Shown piece after piece: positions 17,577 to 25,411 of a stretch of 64,000 nt of DNA. The translations under genes and the position numbers were made by a program. Every line of letters starts with the position of its first letter. The first letter of the stretch is position 1. The notes beneath the pieces are model-generated. The model saw nothing but the letters and a program-made list of their open reading frames with translations. It was not told the DNA's origin and made no database searches. Source of the stretch: an uncultured Christensenella sp. (GTDB taxonomy: Bacteria > Bacillota > Clostridia > Christensenellales > Borkfalkiaceae); contig CAJUCM010000001.1 in NCBI GenBank assembly GCA_910585235.1, forward strand, positions 77,980-141,979. The letters run 5' to 3'.

Positions 17577-17607
17577 AAAAGAGCGGAGATATTCTCCGCT
17601 CTTTTTT
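17577..17607. terminator. bidirectional terminator between nadA and the P-type ATPase
   Basis: AAAAGAGCGGAG / CTCCGCTCTTTT stem, loop ATATT, T-run on the + strand and A-run at the 5' side, placed between convergent genes. Confidence 0.9.
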
Positions 17608-17625
17608 ATTGCGATTTTAATTCGG

Positions 17626-20598
17626 TTATTCTTTGCTGTTCATGAGGTCGCAGGCTTTGATGAGCGCGCTCGAAATGGGGAACGCCGCCAAAATCGTACA
17701 GACGAGGAACAGAATCTGCGTAAAGGTGAGGTGAACGTCCGTCCAGCCTTTATAGACGAGCGTGCCGAGAATGGGAACGCAGAGAACGACGAGCGTGCCG
17801 CCGAACGCCACGAGGAACGTGACCGACCGCAACAGGTTCAAGGGCTGTAAAATGCGGAACAGCGTGACCATGCCGCCGAGCGTGACCGCAAGGAGCATGA
17901 GCGGATTGGTGAGCGTGATCGCGCTGCTTGTCACGCCTACGCCGTCCGCGATAGGGTTCATGTAGAGCGTTCCGCTCTGATAGACGACGTCGAGTTCGCC
18001 GAGCTGTCCTCCGGGTGCGAACATGATACCGAGGTATACCGCCATGACGCAGAATATGAGCGTCAGCGCGGACGGGATCGACCGCGATAGAATATACATC
18101 AGGAACTTTCCCTTGACGCGGTTCGTGTTCGGTTGCAGGGAGATGATAAAGGACGGGAATGCCGCGACGAGCATCTCGAAGATAAGCATGTTGTCCGTCG
18201 TGAAAAAGTACTTCCTGTCCATACCGAAGCAGATGATCGCAAGAAGAGTGATAAACAGCGTTTTCATGATATAGAGCGAAGCGCTGTTTTTAATGTTGTT
18301 GATGACCCGTCTGCCCTCGTACACGACGTTGGGAAGATTGAGGAAATTGTTGTCCATGAGGACGATGTGCGAGACGTTGCGCGCGGCTTCGCTGCCGGAG
18401 GCGACGGAGATCGCGCAGTCCGCCTCTTTGAGGGCTAAAATATCGTTGACGCCGTCGCCCGTCATGGCGACCGTCTTGCCTTGTTTTTTGATCGTGCGCA
18501 CGAGGATCGCCTTCTGTTCGGGCGTGACCCGTCCGAATACGGTGTACTGGTTGGCGACGTTCTCCACCTCGATGTCGGTCAGTCCGTCGAGGGAGATATA
18601 CTGTCCCGCGTGCTTGACGCCGACGCGGCGCGCCACTTCCGAGACTGTCACGGGATTGTCGCCCGAAATGATTTTGATGTCCACGTCGTTTTCGCGGAAC
18701 CATTTAATGGTTTCGATCGCGTCCTCGCGGATGTTGTCCGCAAGGGTGATGATCGCCGTCGGGCGCAGAAGAGAGGGGACGCGCGTCCCGTTCATCTGAT
18801 TGGGGGAGAACGCCACGACCAGAACGCGGAGTCCCGACTGGGCGTACTGTTTTACGATCTTGTCGATCTTCGGCGGCATGGGGCGGAGCACGAATTCGGG
18901 CGCACCCATGACGAACGTTCCAACTCCCTGGAAGGAGACGGCGGAGAGTTTGCGCTTACTGGAAAAAGGCAGCGTTGCCGTCGGCTGCAATACGTTGGAG
19001 TGTCCGAAGCGGTTAAAGAGCGCGATCGAAGTCTGGTTGTTGTCGTCGAGCGAGGCGAGCATACAGCCCATGATCTCGTCGATCGTGTAATCGACGTAGC
19101 TGTTGAGGAGCATACAGTCGTTCACGGTCATTCTGCCGTCCGTGATCGTTCCCGTCTTGTCGAGGCACAGCGTATCGACGCGCGCGAGCATTTCGAGGGA
19201 ATACAGATCCTGTACGAGGGTCTGTTTTTTGGCGAGCCGTCTCACGCCGATCGCCATGGCGAGCGAGGTGAGCAGAAGAAGTCCCGACGGGATCATGCCG
19301 ATGATGATGGAACCTGTGTACTGAATGGAGAGGGACAGATCGTGCCCCGTCGCGTCCCAGTTGCGCCAGAACATTGCCGCCGCGATAAAGGGGATCAGAA
19401 TGCCGATCACGCGGACAAAGAGGCGGATGGAATTGAGGATCTCCGACTTCGGGCGTTTGTATTTTTTCGCTTTGGAAGTGAGGTTGTTGAGGTAGGTCGC
19501 CTTTCCGACTTTGTCGGCGCGCACTCTGCACGCGCCGCTTGCAATGAAACTGCCCGCATAGAGAACGTCGTCCGGCTCCTTTTTGATCGGCACGGATTCG
19601 CCCGTGAGAAGAGACTCGTTGACTTCCGCGTTGCCGTCTATGAGAATGCAGTCGGCGGGAACTTGCTGTCCCGCTTCCAGAACGATAACGTCGTCCACGA
19701 CGATGTCCTGTATGGGAATCTCCGCTTTTTCGCCGTCGCGCATGACTTTTGCCGTTGACGATATGAGAACGGAGAGCTTGTCGATCTGTTTTTTGGCAAG
19801 GATCTCCTGCACGATCCCGATAATGAGGTTCACCCCGAAGATCCCCACGAAGAGGAACTGCGTGATGGGCGCTTCCGCAACGATGAGCGCGGCGGCGACC
19901 AAAAGGCAGAGCAGGTTGAAAACCGTGCAGATATTTCCGAAGAAGATACTCTTGTACGATTTGGAATATTTTTTGTTGACGTCGTTGAAAAGGAACTGCT
20001 TAAAGCGCGTTTCGACTTGCGCGGCGCTCAGTCCCTGATCGGGAGAGGGGGTAAAGCGCTCCACGTCCGAACTTGACGGAATGTTCTTTGCCCGACGGAA
20101 GTCTTTCATGAGCTTTTTGCGCTTTTTCTTTGCAAGTACTTCCGCAGGCGTTCCCCTGTCGAACATACGGGAGGAGAAGCGCGATCTCTTTGTTCCGCTC
20201 TCTGCGGGCTCGGTCTCCGCCTCGGCTGTCTCCGCAGGTTCCTCCGTTTCGGGCGCGGGTGCGGGCGCAGGAGCTTCCGCCTCGGCGGGTTTTGCCGCCT
20301 TTACGGATTTTGTCTGCGGTTTTGCAACCGTCTTTGCGCGCAGAGCGGACTTGGCGCGTTCGCTTTTTTGCGGCGCGGGTTTTTCGGCGGGTGCCGTTTT
20401 CTCCGTCGGGGCGGTCTCTTCCGCGACGGGCTTTTCCGCCGCAGTCTTTTCCTGCGGGGCGGATTTCGCGGGCGAAGCGGATTTTGCCTGCGGAGCGGGT
20501 TTTTCCGTCTCCGCGGGCGCCTTTTCGCGTTCGGTCTTTTTTACTTCCGTTTTGGTTTCCTTTTTTCCGGAAGCGCTGTCAGTTTGTTTGAGTTTCAA
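17626..20598 (-). CDS. cation-translocating P-type ATPase with a long Ala/Pro/Glu/Lys N-terminal tail
   Basis: A 990-residue ion pump. The P-type core starts near residue 160. Actuator loop LLTGESVPIKKEPDD, phosphorylation site LCLDKTGTITDGR (Asp480), and hinge TGDGVNDILALKEADC are intact; about ten membrane helices are visible, with six after the hinge. The overall look is that of CtpE-like (type II-related) pumps moving Ca2+ or Mg2+, and no soft-metal CPC site is present. Residues 1-150 are a disordered repeat-like run of Glu, Lys, Pro and Ala (EKPAPQ, EKTAP variants), absent from typical pumps. Translation starts at TTG with GAGG five bases upstream. It is a leftward single gene among rightward ones. 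Confidence 0.9.
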   Translation of the reverse strand: MKLKQTDSASGKKETKTEVKKTEREKAPAETEKPAPQAKSASPAKSAPQEKTAAEKPVAEETAPTEKTAPAEKPAPQKSERAKSALRAKTVAKPQTKSVKAAKPAEAEAPAPAPAPETEEPAETAEAETEPAESGTKRSRFSSRMFDRGTPAEVLAKKKRKKLMKDFRRAKNIPSSSDVERFTPSPDQGLSAAQVETRFKQFLFNDVNKKYSKSYKSIFFGNICTVFNLLCLLVAAALIVAEAPITQFLFVGIFGVNLIIGIVQEILAKKQIDKLSVLISSTAKVMRDGEKAEIPIQDIVVDDVIVLEAGQQVPADCILIDGNAEVNESLLTGESVPIKKEPDDVLYAGSFIASGACRVRADKVGKATYLNNLTSKAKKYKRPKSEILNSIRLFVRVIGILIPFIAAAMFWRNWDATGHDLSLSIQYTGSIIIGMIPSGLLLLTSLAMAIGVRRLAKKQTLVQDLYSLEMLARVDTLCLDKTGTITDGRMTVNDCMLLNSYVDYTIDEIMGCMLASLDDNNQTSIALFNRFGHSNVLQPTATLPFSSKRKLSAVSFQGVGTFVMGAPEFVLRPMPPKIDKIVKQYAQSGLRVLVVAFSPNQMNGTRVPSLLRPTAIITLADNIREDAIETIKWFRENDVDIKIISGDNPVTVSEVARRVGVKHAGQYISLDGLTDIEVENVANQYTVFGRVTPEQKAILVRTIKKQGKTVAMTGDGVNDILALKEADCAISVASGSEAARNVSHIVLMDNNFLNLPNVVYEGRRVINNIKNSASLYIMKTLFITLLAIICFGMDRKYFFTTDNMLIFEMLVAAFPSFIISLQPNTNRVKGKFLMYILSRSIPSALTLIFCVMAVYLGIMFAPGGQLGELDVVYQSGTLYMNPIADGVGVTSSAITLTNPLMLLAVTLGGMVTLFRILQPLNLLRSVTFLVAFGGTLVVLCVPILGTLVYKGWTDVHLTFTQILFLVCTILAAFPISSALIKACDLMNSKE

Positions 20599-20630
20599 AA
20601 CGACCTCGTTAGAATATAGATTATATCCCT

Positions 20631-20658
20631 ATTATATCATACAATTTGTTTTTGTCAA
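20631..20658 (-). promoter_or_regulatory. promoter of the P-type ATPase gene
   Basis: On the minus strand TTGACA (20658-20653), 16-bp spacer, TATAAT (20636-20631), 32 nt before the TTG start. Confidence 0.75.
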
Positions 20659-20700
20659 AGATTTTATTGTTTCGTTTTTGTTAAAGTATGTTCAAAACCT

Positions 20701-20729
20701 TTGCGTTCGGAGCAAAAATGTTGTATAAT
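20701..20729 (+). promoter_or_regulatory. promoter of serS operon
   Basis: TTGCGT (20701-20706), 17-bp spacer, TATAAT (20724-20729). It is back to back with the P-type ATPase promoter. No T-box specifier structure fits in the roughly 20-nt leader, so serS does not look tRNA-antitermination controlled here. Confidence 0.8.
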
Positions 20730-20757
20730 CGGAGGTGAAAATAAAGGAGTCTGTATT

Positions 20758-22047
20758 ATGATAGATATTGCCTTTCTTCGCGCAAATCCCGACAAGGTGC
20801 GCGAAAATATCAAAAAGAAATTTCAGGACGCAAAACTGCCCCTTGTAGACGAGGCGATCGCGCTCGATTCCAAAAAACGCGCGTTGCAGACGGAGGGGGA
20901 TTCCCTGCGCGCCTCCCGCAATTCTTTAAGCAAACAGATCGGGCTTTTGATGCGCGAAAAGAAAGCGGGCGAAGCGGAAGAGGTCAAGGCGAAAGTCAAC
21001 GCGGAGGCAAAGCGTCTTAGCGAGGTGGAGCGGGAGTCCGAGGAAGTTGCGGCGCGCCTCAAAGAGGTGATGATGCGCATTCCGAACATCGTCTCCCCCG
21101 ACACGCCCGTGGGCAAAGACGATTCCGAGAACGTGGAGCGCAAGCGGTTTTTAGAACCGAAAGTTCCCGATTTTGAAATTCCCTATCATCTCGATATTCT
21201 CGAAAAGCTCGACGGGATCGACGTGGACAGCGCAAGGCGCACGAGCGGGCAGGGCTTTTACTATCTGACGGGCGATATTGCGCGGTTGCATTCCGCCGTC
21301 TTAAATTACGCCCGCGACTTTATGATCGGTAAGGGTTTTACCTACTGCATTCCGCCCTACATGATCCGTTCGTCCGTCGTGACGGGGGTCATGAGCTTTG
21401 AAGAGATGGACGGCATGATGTACAAGATCGAGGGCGAAGACCTGTACCTGATCGGCACGAGCGAACATTCCATGATCGGGCGCTTTATGGGGCAAACCGT
21501 GGACGAGAGCAAACTTCCCTTGACGCTCACGAGCTATTCCCCCTGTTTCCGCAAGGAGAAGGGCGCGCACGGGATCGAGGAGCGCGGGATCTACCGCATT
21601 CACCAGTTTGAAAAGCAGGAGATGATCGTCATTTGCAAACCCGAAGAGAGCGAAAGCTGGTATGAAAAAATGTGGAATTATACCGTCGAACTCTTTGTTT
21701 CGATGGGCATTCCCGTCAGAACGCTCGAATGCTGTTCGGGAGATCTTGCCGATCTGAAATTCAGAAGCGTGGACGTGGAGGCGTGGTCTCCCCGTCAGAA
21801 GAAATATTTTGAAGTGGGGTCGTGTTCCAACCTCACCGACGCGCAGGCGCGGCGGCTGAATATCCGCTATAAGACGAAGGACGGAAGCGCGTTCGCGCAC
21901 ACGCTCAACAACACCGTCGTGGCTCCTCCGAGAATGTTGATCGCGTTTTTGGAAAATCATCTGCTTGCAGACGGCAACGTGGAGATTCCCGAAGTTCTCC
22001 GTCCCTACATGGGCGGAAAGGCGAAGATCGATGTGAAGGGCGCATGA
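20758..22047 (+). CDS. serS: seryl-tRNA synthetase
   Basis: Class II aminoacyl-tRNA synthetase charging tRNA-Ser. The 429-residue protein has the N-terminal antiparallel coiled coil (about 30-105, rich in Glu, Lys and Arg), class II motif 2 (SYSPCFRKEKGAHG with RIHQFEKQEM) and motif 3 (NNTVVAPPRMLIAFLENH). TSEHSMIGRF and FEVGSCSNLTDAQARR are the serine/ATP pocket. ATG at 20758 has AAAGGAG nine bases upstream; the in-frame upstream codons lie within the promoter. The 4-nt overlap with the exonuclease gene suggests coupled translation. Confidence 0.97.
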   Translation: MIDIAFLRANPDKVRENIKKKFQDAKLPLVDEAIALDSKKRALQTEGDSLRASRNSLSKQIGLLMREKKAGEAEEVKAKVNAEAKRLSEVERESEEVAARLKEVMMRIPNIVSPDTPVGKDDSENVERKRFLEPKVPDFEIPYHLDILEKLDGIDVDSARRTSGQGFYYLTGDIARLHSAVLNYARDFMIGKGFTYCIPPYMIRSSVVTGVMSFEEMDGMMYKIEGEDLYLIGTSEHSMIGRFMGQTVDESKLPLTLTSYSPCFRKEKGAHGIEERGIYRIHQFEKQEMIVICKPEESESWYEKMWNYTVELFVSMGIPVRTLECCSGDLADLKFRSVDVEAWSPRQKKYFEVGSCSNLTDAQARRLNIRYKTKDGSAFAHTLNNTVVAPPRMLIAFLENHLLADGNVEIPEVLRPYMGGKAKIDVKGA

Positions 22048-23012
22048 AGTACGTTTTTTTCGATATAGAGTGCGCCTGCGTCTATAAGTACACGGCGAAA
22101 ATATGCGCGTTCGGCTACACGGTTACGGACGAAAATTATAACGTTCTCGAAAAAGAGGACGTTCTTATCAATCCCAAGGGAAAGTTTCACCTGACCGACA
22201 GAAAGGGGGGCGACGGGATCGTGCTTCCCTACGAATACGGCGAGTTCAAGTCCCGCCCCGTGTTCCCCGCGGTCTATAAAAAAATCAAGTCGCTTTTAGA
22301 GGATCCCGACGCGATCGTCTTGGGGCACGCGACGCATAACGACGTCAACTATCTCAATCTGGAAACCAAGCGTTACCGCCTGCCCTCTTTCCGTTTCTGC
22401 TATCACGATACGCAGTTCTTTTACATGAACACGGAGAGCGATTACACGCACCAGTGCGGGCTGGGCATAATGGCGGAACGGCTCGGCGTGGAATTTGTTC
22501 CCCACCGCGCCGCCGACGACGCCTACGCCACCATGCGCGTGTGCGAGGCGCTCTGCAAGCGCGAGGGGACGGACGTCAAAGGACTGTGCGAAAAGTATAA
22601 AATCCGGTGCGGAAAAATTTCCTCTTACAGAATTTCCCAGCCCGATTCGGAGGGACTCAGAGATTACTACCGCAAGCGGGACGAGGAACACAAAAAGCGC
22701 GCCGCCGCACGGGAGACCTTTTTCAACTATATCAACCGAAACAACTACCGCAAAAAGCGGAGCGGGGTCAACGTCGGTAAGCGGTTCTGTTTTTCCAAGG
22801 AAATCGAAAACAACGTGCCTTTTTCCGTGGAGCTTGCGGAAAAGGTGTTCGCTTCGGGCGGAAGATACACTTCCCGTCCGCAGGACTGCGACTTCTATAT
22901 TGCGGAGGGCGAGGGCGGAAAGCGCTATCTGAACGCCGTCGAAAACGGCGCGAAGTTCGTCCCGCTCGAAGAGTTTTCTGCGATCGCGGAAAGCGTGCCG
23001 GAGGGGGTATGA
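22044..23012 (+). CDS. DEDDh exonuclease with C-terminal BRCT-like domain
   Basis: A 322-residue protein. The N-terminal half is an RNase T/DnaQ-type 3'-5' exonuclease: Exo I FFDIECAC (Asp7, Glu9), Exo II HATHNDVNYL, Exo III PHRAADDAYATMRV with the His and Asp of the DEDDh class. A basic linker (about 205-243) leads to residues 245-314, which read as a BRCT fold (GKRFCFSKEI, ASGGRYTSRPQDCDFYIAEG, GAKFVPLEEF). DnaQ-BRCT pairings are known in bacteria; the target strand and partner are unknown. The gene overlaps both neighbours by 4 nt, so serS, exonuclease and methyltransferase are one translational unit. Confidence 0.85.
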   Translation: MKYVFFDIECACVYKYTAKICAFGYTVTDENYNVLEKEDVLINPKGKFHLTDRKGGDGIVLPYEYGEFKSRPVFPAVYKKIKSLLEDPDAIVLGHATHNDVNYLNLETKRYRLPSFRFCYHDTQFFYMNTESDYTHQCGLGIMAERLGVEFVPHRAADDAYATMRVCEALCKREGTDVKGLCEKYKIRCGKISSYRISQPDSEGLRDYYRKRDEEHKKRAAARETFFNYINRNNYRKKRSGVNVGKRFCFSKEIENNVPFSVELAEKVFASGGRYTSRPQDCDFYIAEGEGGKRYLNAVENGAKFVPLEEFSAIAESVPEGV

Positions 23013-24289
23013 ATCTTCCCGAAAAATTTTTGGATCGGATGAAAGAAAGGCTGGGCGAGGAATACCCCGCCTTTTTGCAATCTTACGAACGCCCGCCATA
23101 TCGGGCGTTGCGCGTGAACACGCTTAAAATCAGCGCGGAAGAATTTATGCGCATTGCGCCCTTTCCGCTCGGCGCGCGGACGGACTGGGAGGAGTACGGC
23201 TTTTATATCGGCGAGGAAAAGGCGGGCTTGTATAAAGAGCATTTTGCGGGACTGTATTATTTGCAGGAGCCGTCCGCCATGTGCGTGGGGGAGCTGACCG
23301 CCCCGTGCAAAAAAGACCGCGTCCTCGATCTGTGCGCCGCCCCCGGCGGCAAGACTACGCAAATCGCCGCGCAGATGGCGGGGCGGGGCATTCTGATTTC
23401 CAACGAGATCGACTTCGGGCGTGCGAAAATTCTGTCGCAGAACGCGGAGCGCATGGGGATCGGGAACTGCGCCGTCACGAACGCGCCGCCCGAAAAAATC
23501 GCGGAATGCTTTCCCGCTTACTTCGATCTTGTTCTGGCGGACGTGCCCTGTTCGGGCGAGGGAATGTTCAAAAAAGAAGCGGAGGCGATCCCGCATTGGA
23601 GCGTGAACAACGTGAGCTTGTGCGCCGCGCGGCAAAGGGAAATTTTAGACTGCGCCGCCGCAGCGGTCGCGTGCGGAGGTGTGCTCGTCTATTCCACCTG
23701 CACCTTTTCCGAGGAAGAGGACGAGTTGCAGGTACGCGCATTTTTAGAGCGTCACCCCGATTTCGTTTTGGAGGACGAACATAAACTCTATCCCCACAGG
23801 CACAAGGGAGAGGGGCATTATTGCGCGAGGCTCAGAAAGACGGGCGGGGAAATGCGGAGCGCAAAGCCCTATCCCGTAAAAAGAAATGCGCAGGCGAACA
23901 GAGCGTTTGAAGCGTTCGCAAAAGACTTTTTTACAGAGCCGCCCGAAGGGGAGATCACGACGCTTGCCGACGGGCGAATGTACCTCGTACCCGCGGGCAT
24001 GCCCGCAGTCGGCGTGCGCGCGTTGCGATTGGGGGTCGGGCTCGGCGCGTTCGACGGAAAGATTTTCAAGCCCGCGCACGCGCTTGCAATGAGCGTAAAA
24101 CGGAAAGAGGTAAAGCGATTCGTTCCGCTCGATCCCGAAGAATGCGAACGCTATCTTTCGGGACAGACGCTTGAAAAGGAGATCGCGGACGGCTGGTGCG
24201 CCGTCGGGTTCGGCGACTATCCGCTGGGGCTTGCAAAATGCGTCAAAGGTATTTTGAAAAATCACCTGCCCAAGGGATTGAGAAAGTGA
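23009..24289 (+). CDS. RsmF/NOP2-type RNA cytosine-C5 methyltransferase
   Basis: SAM-dependent m5C methyltransferase of the NOL1/NOP2/Sun family. A 426-residue protein: RNA-binding N-terminal part (RPPYRALRVNTLK), SAM motif I VLDLCAAPGGKTTQIA, motif IV DVPCSGEGMFKKE with one catalytic Cys, motif VI VYSTCTFSEEEDE with the second. The C-terminal ~130 residues resemble the PUA-like extension found in RsmF/YebU-type rRNA enzymes. The exact nucleotide modified cannot be told. Coupled to the upstream exonuclease by ATGA; terminator right after. Confidence 0.92.
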   Translation: MNLPEKFLDRMKERLGEEYPAFLQSYERPPYRALRVNTLKISAEEFMRIAPFPLGARTDWEEYGFYIGEEKAGLYKEHFAGLYYLQEPSAMCVGELTAPCKKDRVLDLCAAPGGKTTQIAAQMAGRGILISNEIDFGRAKILSQNAERMGIGNCAVTNAPPEKIAECFPAYFDLVLADVPCSGEGMFKKEAEAIPHWSVNNVSLCAARQREILDCAAAAVACGGVLVYSTCTFSEEEDELQVRAFLERHPDFVLEDEHKLYPHRHKGEGHYCARLRKTGGEMRSAKPYPVKRNAQANRAFEAFAKDFFTEPPEGEITTLADGRMYLVPAGMPAVGVRALRLGVGLGAFDGKIFKPAHALAMSVKRKEVKRFVPLDPEECERYLSGQTLEKEIADGWCAVGFGDYPLGLAKCVKGILKNHLPKGLRK

Positions 24290-24293
24290 AACT

Positions 24294-24332
24294 AAAACGT
24301 GCCCCGAAGGCTCAGCCTTCGGGGCACGTTTT
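24294..24332. terminator. bidirectional terminator
   Basis: Perfect 18-bp stem (24294-24311 with 24315-24332), loop TCA, A-run at the 5' side and T-run at the 3' side. It serves the methyltransferase gene and the convergent XRE gene, whose stop lies in the 3' arm. Confidence 0.93.
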
Positions 24333-24540
24333 ATGGTTCATCGCTTACGCCGAGTAAGTAGTCCGTTGTTACCTCAAAGTATTTTGCAATTGCTTCTAAC
24401 GTTGCAAAATCGGGTTCACGGAAGCCTGTTTCCCAACTGCTGATAGTTTGCTGACTCATGTATAATTTTTTTGCAAGTTCTGCCTGTGAAAGTTGTATCT
24501 CTTTTCTTAATTTTTTTATTCGTTCTTTGAACAGTATCAT
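24331..24540 (-). CDS. small XRE-family HTH repressor
   Basis: A 69-residue helix-turn-helix protein that is almost only the Cro/C1 domain: LRKEIQLSQAELAKKLYMSQ, QQTISSWETGFREP, and the Clostridial tail AKYFEVTTDYLLGVSDEP. No effector domain. It lacks a Shine-Dalgarno sequence, and a TATAAT box lies only 6 nt before its ATG, so the mRNA is probably leaderless. It may control itself or the diverging spoVT unit. It resembles the second XRE protein at 33927 in size and C-terminal end (YFEVSSDYLLGITDC there). Confidence 0.88.
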   Translation of the reverse strand: MILFKERIKKLRKEIQLSQAELAKKLYMSQQTISSWETGFREPDFATLEAIAKYFEVTTDYLLGVSDEP

Positions 24541-24546
24541 AAAAAA

Positions 24547-24576
24547 ATTATACTATAAAATAAACTAAAAAACTTG
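24547..24576 (-). promoter_or_regulatory. putative promoter of the 24540 XRE gene
   Basis: TATAAT on the minus strand (24552-24547) exactly 6 nt before the ATG. The -35 is poorly matched (around 24571-24576), so only the -10 is convincing. Confidence 0.45.
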
Positions 24577-24668
24577 ACTTAGCTCGTTCGGTAGTATATT
24601 AAAATGCAACTTTAAGCAATGGTGACGAAACGGTCTTTGATATGACACGGCTATAATCATGTATTTAT

Positions 24669-24697
24669 GTATAAATATTCCAAGCCTTCGCATAATG
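24669..24697 (+). promoter_or_regulatory. possible sigma-G-type promoter of spoVT
   Basis: GTATA (24669-24673), 17-bp spacer, CATAATG (24691-24697). Each half is one base off the sigma-G pattern known in Bacillus (GMATR and CATNMTA), and spoVT is sigma-G dependent there. Weak evidence by sequence alone; a TATAAT at 24651-24656 without a good -35 is an alternative. Confidence 0.3.
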
Positions 24698-24720
24698 ACG
24701 TTATACGGAGGTTTATTATT

Positions 24721-25266
24721 ATGAAAGCAACGGGAATCGTAAGGCGGATCGACGAACTCGGAAGAGTGGTCATTCCCAAGGAGATCAGGCGGACGCTCAG
24801 GATCCGCGAGGGAGACCCTCTGGAACTGTTCACCGACCGCGACGAACTCATGCTCAAAAAATATTCCCCGATCGCTTCGATCGGGCGTTTCTCGGAGGGG
24901 ACGGCAAAATCCCTCAACGAGCAGAGCGGCTATATCGCCGCCATCACGGATACGGACACGGTGCTCAGCGCGTACGGCGCGGGCAAGCGCGATCTCGTCG
25001 GCAAGACGGTCTCGGAAAAAGTCACGGAGATCATGAATTCGAGAAGAAGTTATCTTGCGAACAGAGCGGAAGGGGGCGACGTATATGACCCCGTAAACGG
25101 CGGGGAGGGAGAGTTCACGGCGGAGATCGTCGTACCCGTCGTGGCGAACGGGGACTGCCTCGGCACGGTTATTCTGCTCTCGCGCGAAGAGGGCGCACAG
25201 ATGGAGGCTTCGGCGGTCAAACTCGCAAGATTGACGGCGGATATTCTCGCCAATCAGTTCGAGTAA
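24721..25266 (+). CDS. spoVT: stage V sporulation protein T (AbrB-type regulator)
   Basis: DNA-binding regulator of late forespore genes. The 181-residue protein starts MKATGIVRRIDELGRVVIP, the AbrB swapped-hairpin domain (1-52). A C-terminal GAF-like domain (about 56-180) ends with VANGDCLGTVILLS and the helix ARLTADILANQFE. ATG at 24721 has ACGGAGG nine bases upstream; an earlier in-frame ATG at 24667 has none. With the flippase and mazG downstream, the order spoVT - spoVB-like - mazG matches Bacillus and Clostridium, which supports both identity and a sporulating host. Confidence 0.95.
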   Translation: MKATGIVRRIDELGRVVIPKEIRRTLRIREGDPLELFTDRDELMLKKYSPIASIGRFSEGTAKSLNEQSGYIAAITDTDTVLSAYGAGKRDLVGKTVSEKVTEIMNSRRSYLANRAEGGDVYDPVNGGEGEFTAEIVVPVVANGDCLGTVILLSREEGAQMEASAVKLARLTADILANQFE

Positions 25267-25278
25267 GCGTAATTATTT

Positions 25279-25300
25279 GCCCCGCGGGACCCTGCGGGGC
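25279..25300 (+). repeat. GC-rich hairpin after spoVT
   Basis: 7-bp stem GCCCCGC / GCGGGGC 13 nt after the spoVT stop. No T-run follows, so it may be an RNA-stability or Rho-related element rather than an intrinsic terminator. Confidence 0.5.
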
Positions 25301-25368
25301 TAACGTCGGAAAATGCGGAGCGAGAATAGATTTCGAGCGGCGGCATTTTTACGACCTTGGCACTCACG

Positions 25369-25399
25369 GAGTTTTCTTTTGCATGGCAAAAGAAAACTC
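25369..25399. repeat. perfect 14-bp inverted repeat upstream of the flippase gene
   Basis: GAGTTTTCTTTTGC (25369-25382) and its exact complement (25386-25399) around ATG. No U-tract follows. It lies 13 nt before the likely flippase start and would sequester upstream leader sequence in RNA, or it could be a mobile palindrome. Confidence 0.7.
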
Positions 25400-25411
25400 G
25401 TAAACCTACAT

